Shown here: one piece after another, positions 48,401-61,036 of the stretch
How the letters are laid out: each line of letters opens with the position of its first letter
Numbering within the stretch: position 1 is the stretch's first letter
Origin: Lates calcarifer
Taxonomy: Eukaryota > Chordata > Actinopteri > Centropomidae
Direction of reading: 5' to 3'
Assembly: GCF_001640805.2 (NCBI RefSeq)
Contig: NC_066850.1
Span: 12,459,234-12,523,233, forward strand
DNA: 64,000 bases
Translations under genes and position numbers: made by a program
Notes under the pieces: model-generated
The model's input: only the letters and a program-made list of their open reading frames with translations
Database searches by the model: none
Told to the model about the DNA's origin: nothing

Positions 48401-50699
48401 CATGTGAAGGTCTTTACACACCAGGGGTGTTTTTTGTGTGATTAATCTGCAGGTCGGTATATTTTTCTTAAAAGTTGTTTTCGTCATGAGTACTTTCACA
48501 CAGAGCGTCAATATTATGCAATGAAAAAGCAGCATAATATTTTATCGGAAGGAGGTCGATTTTTCTGAGCTTTGACAGCACAAATAAAGGCATCACAAAT
48601 ACACAGACTGTCAGAGGATGCTCTAGGCCAAAGGATCCTGTCAAAGCATCTGCCTGCTCAGATGTGGCACTAGCATCCCCAGCACGGCCTCAAACTGTCT
48701 CACCAACATCCAGAGCTGGAGTATTCTCAGGTGACTGTTTTGCATTTTGGTGTTGTTTATTCGTCACGCCCCCCGTGTGTAAAGGCCTTTAATGCTGGGT
48801 ATGAACAGGCCATTGTTTAGGACTGTAACTTTACTGAACTGATTCACTCTCTCTGCTCTAATCAATCATTTTCAGCAGGAGCAGCAGGCAGCTGATTTAA
48901 CATATTCTAACAAACAGAACAGCCAGTAGCTCGTGAACATGGTGTAACATCTACTGTAACTACCAGCTATTTTTTTAGGAGTTCTTTCAGCTAGCTACGC
49001 TGAAACTGAAGGCATCGCTCCACTCTGGCTTCTTCTTGGGACAAATAATCAATAAATCACCACAATAATCCTGAGAGTTATCTCCCATCAACACAATCCT
49101 TATCTTTTTCACACCACAGCGTGTTCAGTTATATAAATATCTGTGAGTGTTTGTGCCTCCGTCTTCATTTTCACCACCTGCAGCAGAACAATATGTGTCT
49201 TTCACACACAAGGATTGCAGTAAAATTACTGGTGCCAGGTTCAGGAATATAATACACCCTCACAACTTTACACTTTATTGGCTTATCAGGTATAAGGGCT
49301 CATGTTCACATGAAGAGCAAGAAGAGTGCACGGGCAGGACACAAATGTAATTACCTCAGCTGAGAACTTTCCACAAGGTTCTATTGATTTTCCATGGTGG
49401 TGAAAATGTCTAACAAGTTTATGCTGAGAGTTTCAGAAGGAAAAGAAGCTGCTTCTAGGGAACGTTTGAAATCCTACATCACCTCCACCAAACACGCAGT
49501 AAGTGTTGTTCACCTCTGATATGATGGATACGACGCAGTTTGATGGTTTACACTCCTTTAAGTTTGAGATTATTATTATTATTTTAGTGGGTTCTGGCTG
49601 GATTTTGGCAGACATTTTAATCAGATTTCATGCGTGAGGATGTGTTTTATTAGTGGTTTTAGTAGCAGTCACCACAGCAGAACCAGAGCTTATGAAATAA
49701 AGAAAGCACATCACTGTATTTTACAGTAAATTGGATGAGTTATTGACTAATATTTCCTAGATGCTGAAACAAGAGGCAAGTGACTAATAAATACAGTGTT
49801 GCTTTCCACAAACGTTTTATGCCGACCACCTGCAGTGAGTCAAGCAAACAGGGAAAACAAATGCTCATCTATTTGAATGACTTAGCAATAAAAGGTAGAC
49901 AGTTAAACAGTTTCTGTATAATATCACAGATTATGTATCTGGTATATAAAGGTAAAATTGTATAACAGAACAGCCTCTTCCCTGCTGCTTTAGAGAGGAC
50001 AGAGCTGACAGAAATTATTTTCAAAGGCTGAATATATCCTTTAACAAAAAATAAGTAATGATGAACAATGCATGGTAAGTTGTATTTTAGCTTTATCTTA
50101 GAAACCACAGCTCTAAATACCACATCATTGATCAGCGGTCCCTGTGACCATGAGGAGTAAATTATCATTCAGAGGAGATTCACTCAAGGGTGAACTTGAA
50201 TGAGGGAGAGGAAGGTTAAGTAAAAAAAAATAAAAAAAAAATCTTATCTTTCAATCTTGAAACCAAAGCTTGAAAGGAAAATTAAGCCTTAAAAAATGTA
50301 AAAAGAAAAAAAAATCAAACAGACTGTTTTAATCTAGATCTGCTCTTTGACACCTTCTCATAAGTTAGATTTTAGTGACTTGTCTCAACATTTAATCTCG
50401 CTGACAGTAAGACATGTTGTGTTCCCACCTTGATATGTTCTTGAGGCTTTAAAAGGTTTTCTGATGTCTGAGCACAGTTTGATTAAATCACCAGACAAAT
50501 CAGGGTCACACAGAGACTGTCCTCTGCACTGCAAACCCCAGCCACACGGTCTTAATCCAAAATGACCAGTCTACACCTCATTCTCTGATTTGTGGAGATT
50601 TTCCATTGATTTTTCTTGCAATTGTAGAAACCAGCAACTAATCACTGGGGGATTCATAACTGCATTGCTCCATGTTATTAAACGTTAACATTCACAATT
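48401..50699. other. Non-genic stretch
   Basis: Contains a (TTA)-like patch at 49570-49583 and A-rich runs at 50221-50241 and 50309-50317. Frames at 49147-49350 and 49869-50168 have no domain. Nothing else nameable. Confidence 0.5.
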
Positions 50700-51010
50700 G
50701 CATTAGCTCAAGATGGAGAAGATCAACAATACAGGAGCTGCTAATTTTTAACATGTTCACCATCTCAGATTAGCATGCTAGCATACTAAAATTTGCTTAT
50801 TAGCACAAAACTCAACGTACAGTTGAGACTAATATAAATGTCATTAGCATGTAATTTTAATGTGATGATGGTGCTAGAGTAAAAGACAGAGGCTCACAAA
50901 AGGGACATGAATCTCTGTACAAAATTTCAATCTACTCAATAGCTTTTCAGTATTTCAAACTGGACCGAAGCAGTCAACCAAGTGACCAACCAACTGATAT
51001 CACCATTTCT
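50700..51010 (+). repeat. Dispersed repeat, family C
   Basis: attagcatgctagcatacta, aacgtacagttgagactaat, gtgatgatggtgctagagta, gggacatgaatctctgtaca and caactgatatcaccatttct follow the order of a common teleost repeat. Part of it matches 19290-19495 in decayed form. Confidence 0.72.
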
Positions 51011-52259
51011 AAAGCCTCACTGCTAAGAAGATAAAAACTGAAAAATAAACAGAAGGTAGTTTAGTATGGAAGCCCAGGTTGGACACAAAGGAACACTTAG
51101 GTTCCTTCACCTGTGGAGAACATTCAAGTTCCTAACCTGGACCTAGGGTGATCAAAGTGCGAGCAGGTCACATCTTCTTGAACTTTGTTTTAGCTCAATG
51201 TTAGTAGTCAACTACTTAAAGTAGTATTTAGATGATTTTAAAGATACAAGTTGTGAATCTACATGTCATACAAGCAAATCATTAACAATCATTAATCATT
51301 TATTAAGAGTTGTTAGCATGGAGCACTGGAGACACATGGATCTTGCTTTGGTTTCTTTAAAAGCCTTGTGATATTCTTTCAAGAAAGAGACCAAAAGACT
51401 TCAAAATCAATATAAATGCCCAATGTGATTAGTTTCCACAGAGCAAATCACTGGTAACCCACTTCAGACCAATGCTTAACTTGTGGAAGAACTCCTTTTC
51501 TTTGATGATAAAGAAAGCAAATCAGCATGCCACTGAAGATTCCTCCTCTGCGTTAGCCACTGGCAAACAGTTGCATGCCAATGTGAAAACAAAGACTTTT
51601 TGTCTTTCATGCAAGACAAAAAAAGACCACCATTAAAACTGACTGAGTCATATCCCAAGGGGGAAAACAGGGATTTCTAAAAACAAACACGCCTTTCTTT
51701 CATACATGAAAGCAGAAGTGTTGGTGCGGGATAAACAGGAGTGTCATCAAAACGTGATGTCTGACCGCACCGATGCATTTCATCATATGGTGCACATTTA
51801 AAGCATCTGACTCGGATTCTGCTGTTTCTGGTGTTATGTATCATCAAGTCCACTGAGCAAAAGCAAATCCCATAATCCTCCAACAGAAAAGGCAATAAAC
51901 AAAGTCACAGACTGAGCAGAAGGCTGGAATGAGTCAGCAGAGGTTAGGAGCTACAAAGTGGCAAAGAAAAGAATCATATCTGTTCCATATTTGTTTCTTA
52001 TACACCTTATACCTCTGCACAAATCCTCAGAGGGGAACAATGGTACAGCTGCTGGATCTGGGTCAGACGTGGTAATACTGCTTGAAACTTAATATGAGCA
52101 TAATTTAATACGAAAAGCAAAAAAACAAAGCATTTTATGAATGAATATAGTCAAGAAAACCCTCTTCGACTATCACCTTACTGGTGTAGAGGACAGTTTA
52201 GTTAGTTATGTTGGTGATCTACAAACCTGCAGCTAATGGTAGTTCACATGGATATATTG
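51011..52259. other. Non-genic stretch
   Basis: No recognisable gene or repeat. Frames at 51476-51895 on the minus strand have no domain. Confidence 0.55.
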
Positions 52260-52450
52260 TTTGAGGACTTTACCAACACATGTGACAAAGAAAAGCATCA
52301 AATCCTCATATTTGAGAAGCTAGAAACAGCAAATATATGACATTTTTGTGAGAACGAAGAGATTAAAACAATTATTCAGTTATCAAAATAGTTCATTTTC
52401 TTTTGATCGACTAATCATGATTGAAAATTAATGCACTATAAACCCTGATC
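52260..52450 (+). repeat. MITE-like fragment, family B, 3' half
   Basis: agcatcaaatcctcatattt, gagaagctagaaacagcaaa, ttatcaaaatagttcatttt and gatcgactaatcatgattga are the 3' half of family B. The terminal repeat is missing. Confidence 0.72.
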
Positions 52451-52984
52451 TGATTCCTCTGACAGTGGACAAACAATCAGAGAAACCTGGTGATGAAAAA
52501 GCAACTTCCCAAGACTCTAAATTAGATAATTAAGATAATTATGGTTTATTGCAACTTGTCATAATTCTGGCTATAATTTCTATTAGTTATATTATGTTCT
52601 CAGAAATAGCTGAAATCTGGGCATGATTCTTGATTGCTACAGAGAACTCAAACTGGGGAGGAATCACAAATACTCAGATTATAAGAAAAGTTGTTTTTTG
52701 TGCATCCACAACTACAGTGAGTATGTGGGTCAAAGTTAAACCGTGACACCTAAACAGACAGTGGACAGCGTTTGCAGTAATTGTACTGCTGGCCTTAGTT
52801 TTCTCTTTGAAATAAGTCTGACTAATGTGGGGGTTTGTTTACAACCTGTCTGATAGTCTGAGTGCTCCAGCGTCTTGCCCCATTAGCCTTCTCTTCACCG
52901 TGTTCCCACATTTCGGCTATCAACATAAAGAGTGATGTTAGTAGAACACATAGAAGTGATGTCCAAACCTGCAAAATAAGAATC
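52451..52984. other. Non-genic stretch
   Basis: AT-leaning DNA with no nameable feature. Confidence 0.5.
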
Positions 52985-53555
52985 AAGAAGAAATAAAGCC
53001 ACTACTGCAACTGCTAGATGAGCCTGAGATCTCTACAGCCAAAGTTAAACTGCGTCATATCAAAAGAATACACAGGGCCTGCATTACACCAAGTATACTG
53101 AAGAGAACTGACTGTCCAGTATCTCACTTGAGCTGGTATGGTTATGATGAGGAGGAAACTTTGTTGCATCTATTATGGTTTTGTCCACTGGCAAAGACAT
53201 TTTCTTTTAAAGTTCATGCATTCTTGACATGCATATCTAAGCACGTCCAATAGTTTGTTTACTTGGCTTAAAAATGAACTCACAATCTGTTGTAAGAGAG
53301 ATCTGCCTGAAGGACTGTTTGGACTGGGAAAGAGCTGTATTAGTCATCCAAGACTGTGATTATGAAATAAATGGACCCTGTGATTTTACAAGGACCCACT
53401 TGGAAAGTACACAGTCACTGTTTTAGTCACTGTAAGACTGAAATATACTATACGTCTATGTCAGAGTTTGTGTATATTTTTTCTGTGAGAGTGTTATATT
53501 TGTTCGTTATGAGGTTATCTGGTTCTTTATATTAAATAATAATAAAAAGAAAGGC
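52985..53555 (+). mobile_element. L1-like LINE relic, 3' end
   Basis: The translation at 53035-53200 reads 'KLRHIKRIHRACITPSIL', then a short gap, then 'DEEETLLHLLWFCPLAKTF'. This matches the layout of the C-terminal region of L1-type ORF2 in fish, where a tyrosine/threonine-proline box precedes a 'CxxC...HLLWxCP' box. Here the first cysteine pair is partly lost (WYGYDEEE), so the knuckle is broken. Beyond about 53230 the frame stops, and the tail becomes AT-rich, ending ttaaataataataaaaagaa at 53533-53552, consistent with an LINE 3' end. No upstream reverse transcriptase is present. It is 5'-truncated and dead. Confidence 0.72.
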
Positions 53556-54263
53556 CTGTCTAAGAAAGCAGACAGAGGAAGGAAAGAACCACAGAAGAAG
53601 GTTTCTACAGAGGTCATTTGTCCTTTGCAGTCACACAGAGAACCAAGTCTGTTCTTAATTAACTCTGTCTACGTCATGACACAGCCATGCAGTATTCCTC
53701 CGAGACCACAGGGGCTTTCCCTTTTCCCATGTTCTGCACAGAGGCAGGACTGTGAGGGGAGTGGATGTCCAGAAAACACAAAAACCCAACATCAAGCAAT
53801 AAAGTTGGGAAACGAGCAAACTGCAGCTTCCAAACACTCACACCACAACAATGACCTAAAGATAGAAACCCTAAATAAACTTGACATAAATGACAGTCCA
53901 CCCAGCAAACACGTAGATGTTGACGCAGTGTTGATACAGCAGCTTACCCTTGCAACACAGATACATTTTGCACTATTATGGTTTATCATCTGGCAGCAGA
54001 GTCATGTTGTGAATGCGTAAAGAACACTGTGTTGTTTATATTGACTCAGTGAATATTAATCTAAATATACAGAGACAAAGGACAGATTGACTGATAGGTT
54101 TTAATGTATCAGAACCTAAAACATAAACATAGTCCTGGTCAACAGTTTAAACACTGTCTGTATTCAACCTGTAACCATGGCAACAATATTGATCCTTTAT
54201 AACAATTCTCATGAAAAGACCAAAACCAACAGTTTCTTAATTCAGTAATAGACACGACAAAAC
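53556..54263. other. Non-genic stretch
   Basis: A 131-codon frame at 53625-54020 has no domain and is overlapped by minus-strand frames. Nothing is supported. Confidence 0.5.
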
Positions 54264-54623
54264 TACAGCTGCAACAAACAATTATTTTATATATGTGAAG
54301 ACTATTTTCTATTTTCTTAACCTATCCATTGTTTTGTCCACAAAATGTATGAAATTTGTGAAAAATGCATGTTATACTTTCCCTCAGTCCACAGAGATCT
54401 ATTCAAATCTTTTCAAAAACTTTTTATTGAATGAACAGTCCAAAAACCAACAATATACAGTTCATTATTAAGTATGACTTAACAAAAGCTTCAAATTCTC
54501 ACATTTGAGAAGCTGGAACCAGAAAGTGTTACATGTTCTTGTTTGAAAAATTACTTACTTGATTAAAATAGTAATTTTTTGGAAATCAACTAATCCATTA
54601 ATCAACTAATTGTTGAAGTTTTA
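54264..54623 (+). repeat. Near-complete MITE-like element, family B
   Basis: Left end tacagctgcaacaaacaatt and right end aattgttgaagttttag form a weak inverted pair. Between them are the ttttgtccacaaaatgtatg and ttgagaagctggaaccagaa landmarks. Length is 360 bp. Confidence 0.8.
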
Positions 54624-54765
54624 GTTCAACCCAAAAGTCCAAAAATCCAAATATTGCTTACAGTGAAAGAAAGAAAAGCAGCAGATCCTCTCGTTTCAGA
54701 GGCTGAAATCTGGCATTGTTTCTCTGTGTCTGTTTAAGAAATGACTGGAAAGATTAAAGAGATTA
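54624..54765 (+). repeat. Second MITE-like fragment, family B, in tandem
   Basis: aaagcagcagatcctctcgt, gaggctgaaatctggcattg and taagaaatgactggaaagat repeat the middle of family B immediately after the preceding copy, in the same direction. Confidence 0.65.
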
Positions 54766-56059
54766 AATACAAAACAGCACATGCCACAACAGAAATTAAT
54801 TTTAGGTGAAAATGATTGTGAAATAAAGGAAATATGGCTCCACCTCATCCACTGCTTTTTTGTATTAGAACACCTTCATTATGTAGTTATTTAATATCCA
54901 AACAAATATAAACAACACCACCTTTGAAAACTTATAACTGAACTGTTATGTTCAGGATAACACTGGGCTCATTTTCCAATCATCCAGTAGAAAAAAAACA
55001 GCAACAAATTATTAATAATCATCCTCTGGTCTGTTGGACAAAGAAAACCACAGAGACCTGTCAGAGCGTCTAACCTCTGAGTTTATGACTTTGTACAGGG
55101 GCACATGTTTACAAGAGAACAGATGTCTGAGCATTATCCTGGAGACAAAGCTATCACAGCGGAAAGTTGTCAGGGATCAGTCGGGGTCACATGAGGGTCA
55201 CGACCCGTAACTCCAACAATGAACTAGCCAACTACTGGAGTGGAGGTCAGAGGTCAACTGACAGGAGAGTCTGGGATGAGGAAGGAGATTGTGTGGTGGA
55301 AAGAAAAGTGTTTGTGTCTGAAAGCCTTTATGCATTTGAAGAATTATGTTCGCCAGTTGTGTTTGTTATGTTACACAGTAGAATGTTTCTGTTGGGGAAT
55401 ATACATAACTTTCTTCTCAGTCTGGGCTCAATGTTTTCTTTCAAAAGAGAAAATGAAGGACATGTTAACTTTTTCAAGAAAAATGTTTATATTTTATAAA
55501 ATGAAATAAAACAATACTAAGATTTGACAGCCAGAGTAGTGGCTGTCACCAGCACTGAGGCATAAAACAGTGAAAACATGATTAACTTTATTTTAGCTGG
55601 ACTAAAATAGACTTTAACAAATTAAACTAGATGTAAAACTCTTCACTTTATTCAGAGTAGCACTTATATGCAAAAACAAGCTAAATGAGATTCATTAAAC
55701 TTATAAAAGACCTGAGGACGACTCATTAGTTTTCATTATAATATGAAATCCTGGCATTAAGTATACATCAGAGAAACACTACACCACAGTTACAGGTGTG
55801 CTTCTACACAGTGTGGAAGACTGAATCTCTCCAGCCTCAGTCATCAGCTGGACACACACACACACACACAAACATACACATATCTGTATAGAGGGACAAA
55901 TACATATGCAACCAAGCAATCAGAAATGTAGCCCATTTCCATAATGAGGTTCAGGAGGTGAAACCGAGTCCTATCCGCCTGCTCTTCATCTCTCTCAGTT
56001 TCTCTCTTGGTGGTCTTATTAAATCCTCTCCGTCTCTATGACCTCGTCTTTACTCTGGC
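54766..56059. other. Non-genic stretch
   Basis: Contains a CA run at 55854-55870. The 110- and 89-codon frames at 55167-55509 have no domain or splice framing and overlap each other. Nothing else nameable. Confidence 0.5.
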
Positions 56060-56660
56060 CGTTCAGAAACTCATTAGACTGCTGAAGGACGCACAAGCAG
56101 AATATCCCAACTATTCATAATCCATCTCTTAGGTTGTCAATATGTCTCCTGAGTTTATTTTTCAAACCATACCTCAATGTGTTGCTGGACATTTTTAATA
56201 TCAAATAATCAGTCTTGATCTATGGGGAGTATTGAGAAAGCTGTTAATGAGTTATGAGTTGACTTGGAGCTAATTATGCAATCTGGCACTGAAGAGGGAA
56301 AAGCTGGATAAATATTAATATCTATGAATCTCTCTTTTGTGTGCTACCTGTCCACTTATGTAACTGCAAGTTCTTAAATCAATCTTCTTGACAGCCATCT
56401 TGAGATCTATTATTTCTTTTTGCCTCATCATACATTAACATCAACACCAATGTCTGATAGATCCCAGTTTGACCCGACTAAATTCACTACGCCGAAATGG
56501 ATAGGGTTGATTCTTCATAATCTTAGCTGTTAATATGAACCATGTTGTTTGGGAGTGGATCAGAGGAGATCAATATTCCTTTTGCTCGTGTTTATCTCTT
56601 AAATACGAGTCAAAATAAGGTCAGAGCCATCGCTAGAGGTGATTTATGAAGGAAAATACT
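56060..56660. promoter_or_regulatory. Large candidate conserved non-coding element
   Basis: About 600 bases without microsatellites or repeats, with many AT cores and one dense group (ggagctaattatgcaatctg). The longest such clean block in the right half of the window. It looks like vertebrate enhancer DNA, but conservation is untested. Confidence 0.28.
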
Positions 56661-56799
56661 CCTAAAGGCAAGGAAGTTTGAAGACTACTTCTGCTCTTGG
56701 ATCCCCCATTTCCCTCCCAGCCTTGAGCTCAAATACTCCCTCCCTCATCTCCCTATGGGCAGACAGACAGATTTGGGGGTTTAATAAACAATGACACTT

Positions 56800-56885
56800 T
56801 GACATAGGGCTGAAACTAGTTTTATCTATCTCATCATCTAAAATCTGTTGATTATTATCATAATTAATCAATTAATGCAATGTTT
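56800..56885 (+). repeat. MITE-like fragment, family B, 5' end
   Basis: atagggctgaaactagtttt, then 'ctgttgattattatcataat' and 'aatcaattaatgcaatg', is a decayed family B left end. Confidence 0.6.
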
Positions 56886-56936
56886 CTTGAGTACTAAGTA
56901 ACAAGCTGTTAATGCCTATGTAGGGAACTTAATCTC

Positions 56937-56940
<4 letters not shown>

Positions 56941-56967
<27 letters not shown>
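56941..56967. repeat. (TA)n microsatellite
   Basis: TA run of about 13 units, the only pure one seen in the window. It follows the family B fragment by about 55 bases. Confidence 0.95.
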
Positions 56968-56970
<3 letters not shown>

Positions 56971-58034
56971 ATTCTGATTTAAAATAGTTCAAATTGCTTG
57001 TTCTGTTCATGTTCCCAAACCAAAAAAGTAAAGCTCAGTTGACTGGAACAAGTGAATTTTAGCAATTTTGTTTTTTTGTTTTTGTTTTTTTAAACTTAAA
57101 TAATTACTCATTTATCAAAACAGCCTCAGCCCAAGTTAGGTGGACGCTAAATAATACCTTGATATTACTTAAGTGAAACATAATAAAATGAATCCCCAAC
57201 TGTCAAAAACCTGTTTTAAATATAAGACTGAGGATGCCAGGGCAAACCATTTCAGTTCTTCAAAACACAGGACCCTTTTCTCTCCAACTTGTTTATGGTA
57301 AAACAGTAGTGTTGCAGTTCAGTTTGCCTCAGTCCCTTTCACTTGGTTTGGGCTGAGTCAGACATACTGAGGGATTCTGCTCAGGCTTTGCTCAAATTCT
57401 CAGAGTCAAGCTCTGCTTTGTGCAAAATGTTAATTTTACGACTGAGCAGTTTACAGACAGGGAGACAGGGACACATCATATTTCATTAACGCCTGTCATC
57501 TTTAAAGGGACAATAACAGAGATTTCTACCAGCCTCCACTGCAGAAGAATTACCACAATATATCTGTTGAGGTTGATAGGCCTGTTGATCAATACCAGTG
57601 GTTTGGCCATTACTCGGTCTCCGTGATAAGAGTTTTGGCTTCCAACACTGCAATTTCAAGCTGTTCTCTGTTTCGGAACAAAAAACCCACTGGACTTAAG
57701 AGAAACTCCCAAAAGTCATAAATTATTTGGCACCTTTAGTCACAGAAGAGCTGGACTGTGCACATCCCACTTGGTTTTAGGGCAGGCAGTAGATAAAAGT
57801 TAAGTGTAGTGTAAGAGCCAGTGGACAAATATATCCAGGATATTAGTCAAAGCAGTGCAGTGCAGCAGCAGTATTATGCAGGCTTGTTTCTCAGAACTCA
57901 GAAAAACTCCTGGTATTCTATCATTTTACATCCAGACAACTGAAATGATTCCTTCCATCAATGTATAGTTTGTTTAAGGTCTTTTTAAGAAATACTGACT
58001 GATTTTTTAGCAGAAAAAAAGCTGTTAGCATAAC
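56968..58034. other. Non-genic stretch
   Basis: T-rich patch at 57068-57092. Frame at 57420-57626 is short and unsupported. Nothing else nameable. Confidence 0.5.
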
Positions 58035-58260
58035 ACTCATATTACCATCTTGATACTCAGTCATATCTCTGACCACCCAGTGAATCCTCTGTTTTTGGTC
58101 TCCACCAGCTCCTGAGAGAAATATCTGACTCTTAAGATGCTAAATGTTCGACCTTCTTCCTCCACCAGTCACTGACTGTGTCTCTGTTGTTTGGCGCTGA
58201 GCAGGTAGTGTACGATGGGTTTATCAGAGCTGAAAACAGCTGCCTGCTGCTGTTAATGGA
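58035..58260 (+). repeat. Dispersed repeat, family A, 5' part
   Basis: ttggtctccaccagctcctg, agagaaatatctgactctta, agatgctaaatgttcgacc and gctgagcaggtagtgtacga share order with 12400-12585 (opposite strand) and 1325-1873. Confidence 0.7.
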
Positions 58261-59953
58261 AGGTGTGAACAGGGTCTAAGGCACATACAGTGACATGGAG
58301 CTTGGGTGGCAAATGAGACCTGATCAGGAACTTCAGGGAGACAAAGTCTTTGAGCAAACTTGGTCAAAAAGGTCAAGAAAGTCCTCCAACAATGCAAAAC
58401 AACATGCTTCATGTTCCACCCAGTCCACTAAAATTATTCACCTGGCTGAAGGACGTCCGAGTGAGAAAGACAGCAGGTGCACAGCGAACACGTCTCTTTA
58501 AGTTTCTGACCTAGCAGGCACACACCAGGAGACGCAGCCCAGTTTCCATGAAGTCCCTCATAATTGAAATTAGCTTACAGAAAAGTCCTGGAGGTCTAAT
58601 ATGAAGTGGGATTTTTAATCTTCTACAGTGAATCATTGCATTTTCTCACCATCCAAGGCATAATACTGCCCCAAAATTAGATAGTTAGAATGAGAACCTG
58701 CAGAGCTTTGGGCCTTAAGGACTAAGATCAAAGGCGACTCCAATCAAGAACTGAATCCACTTTGTGAATGAATCACTTCATTCATGACTTAAATGTCTGT
58801 CCTCTTGTGTTCAGAGGATTTCATGCTGGATTGTAAGTTATCTGAAATGTTAATTGAAACAGCGCATTCAGATTTTTTTTTTCCTAGGATGAGCTGTTTC
58901 TTAAAGCTGTATGAGATAAAAACCACATTTTAATGTTCTTACAATGTTAGCAAGTGACAAGTGTTTGATATTAGAGGAAGTTACAACCCAGAAATCCACG
59001 TCTTTGCAAGTCTGTCTTTCTGTGAGCAGACACTAATTGACTGCTGTGTGTTTATTTTACATTTAAGCTTCAATTACTGACTTGTTTTGTAGAAAAGATT
59101 ACCCTGCAGTGACCAAATTAACATCAGTTTTTACTGAGAAAAGTGAGTGAATCTACATTGTTTAAGCTAAGAAGAAAATGAAGCTTCTCTGTTGTAATTT
59201 AGCTGCCTGATGTAGCTTTCAATCAAACTGCAGCTCTTTTGAGACCTCCAACTCGGCAGTTTTAAAACAATTAGACCAGAAAAAGAGCAGAGAGACGATG
59301 CACAGACAGATGCACCGTAGCAAAAGGACCATTATGACAATTATGCTAACTATTCATCCATTTCTCTGCAGTTTACTGGTGAATGCTCTGGAGGTTTGTG
59401 GGACTGATTCAATGAATCATCTGTGACTGGAGGTGTCCAATTTTTAATCTTTTTCCTCCAGCTCTTTTCTTGATCACCAAAGAAAACAAACACTGGTTTT
59501 CTAAACAGAGATTCCTTCACAAAGCTTGTCAGTGGGTTCTGAAAAAGTCTCAAGACTGCGAAAACTTCTTCTTGTGTCCCGTCCCCCAGCCGCCACCTGC
59601 CACACTGACTTTGTACAGTCAGACCACGTCCCCCCCACCCCCTCACCCCCACCCCCTACCTCCACAAACTGCTGACATCTTGCTTTGGAGCCGGATGTGT
59701 CAGTGATAAGGACCAGCAGTGTGGTCTGTATTCAGAGCTCCCTGCTGGTATCAATCACTGTCAAGATGCTTAAAACCCACTTTAGCTCCTGTTCTCATGG
59801 GTTCTAGAGATCACAAGCTGTAAGCCATCTAAAGGAACAGGACGTGCCTGATAAAGACCCTCGCTGCCTGCTTTCATTTCCCAAAACATCACAAAACCGG
59901 TGCTCCTGAAGAGATAGTGTGGTATTTATGAAAGCTGATGCCTCCACATCATG
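58261..59953. other. Non-genic stretch
   Basis: C-rich patch at 59622-59664 (ccccccaccccctcaccccc) on an otherwise ordinary background. The frames at 59350-59706 run through it. Nothing is supported. Confidence 0.5.
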
Positions 59954-60006
59954 AGTTAGGGGTTAGGATTAGGGTTCCTGAAAACCCCAACCCTAACCCT
60001 AACCCA
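59954..60006. repeat. Miniature TTAGGG / CCCTAA inverted motif
   Basis: gttaggggttaggattaggg is followed after about 14 bases by aaccctaaccctaaccc. This is the TTAGGG then CCCTAA arrangement of a head-to-head telomeric sequence, also able to fold as a hairpin. It is too short to be called a telomere fusion with confidence. Confidence 0.8.
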
Positions 60007-60992
60007 ACCTTTTCATTACATGCAGATGGTTATCAGCAACAACTGGCTGATCAAGTTTTAATCCTTTTAATGGTTTCGTCAACTGCTTTTGGGCTATACC
60101 GAGTCAAACCTTAGCGACACCATGGGCTGCTATTTATTGTAAATGTAACCAAGCAGCATCCTGGCGCTGTACCCTGTGTAAAGACTCTAAAGTCAGCCGG
60201 TGGCGCAACCTGGGGAAGCTGAAAAGATACAGCTGTGTGTAAATATTCTCTGACAGGAGCAGCAGACAACCAATCAAGCTTGTTTTGATTCCTTCTGGAA
60301 ACGAAAATGCAGCTGTTTTCTACCCAAACTCAAATTTATAAAAGCACTTCAAACAAATGTGCAAAAGGCAGTTCAGTGCAGTCAAAGGCTTCACTGTTTT
60401 CAATCGCAACTTCAACAAACTACTGGGAATTGGAGTAAAACACCTGTATAGTGCCAACAAGAGAAAATAACTGTCCAGACAGAGCTAGTCTGAGTCTATA
60501 TGTGTGAATGGGCTGTTGGGCCCTGCTACTAATGGCAGCCTTTATCTTCCTTCCTACCAAACTGTGTTCACTGCTGAACACAGAAATCTCACTGACCAAG
60601 ATGACATGCAACATTAAGAAACTGCCGAGCTGCAGGCTGCCTCTCAACCTATCATTCCTCTTTCACTCATATTTACTCAGTTTTACAAACTGACTACTGG
60701 GAACTCATGCGTTCCAATCGACTAATTCCTGACGTTTAACATCATTGCTTGTATTTCTTTCTCTTCCTGTATTTGTCATCCCTGTTCTTTCCCCTGCTTT
60801 CAAAAAATATCCTTTAATCCTGTTGTGTTTTACCACCTTTCAATCTGTTCAACATCCTATTTGCTCCTTCTTAAATCAGCAGCTTCCATCTTCTGTCTTC
60901 CCTCGTTAAGACACTCATCTGTTGTATGAAGATGACGATACATTTTCGTTCACATGCTCGCTGACCCCAAACCCTTTCCCTCAGATGTGTAT

Positions 60993-61036
<44 letters not shown>

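Noticed and set aside
53625..54020. 131-codon frame as a gene
   Set aside because: No domain, no splice framing, and minus-strand frames overlap it. It fits chance.
59954..60006. True ancestral telomere fusion
   Set aside because: The motif is only about 50 bases, with degenerate units. A hairpin or break-repair filler is equally plausible.
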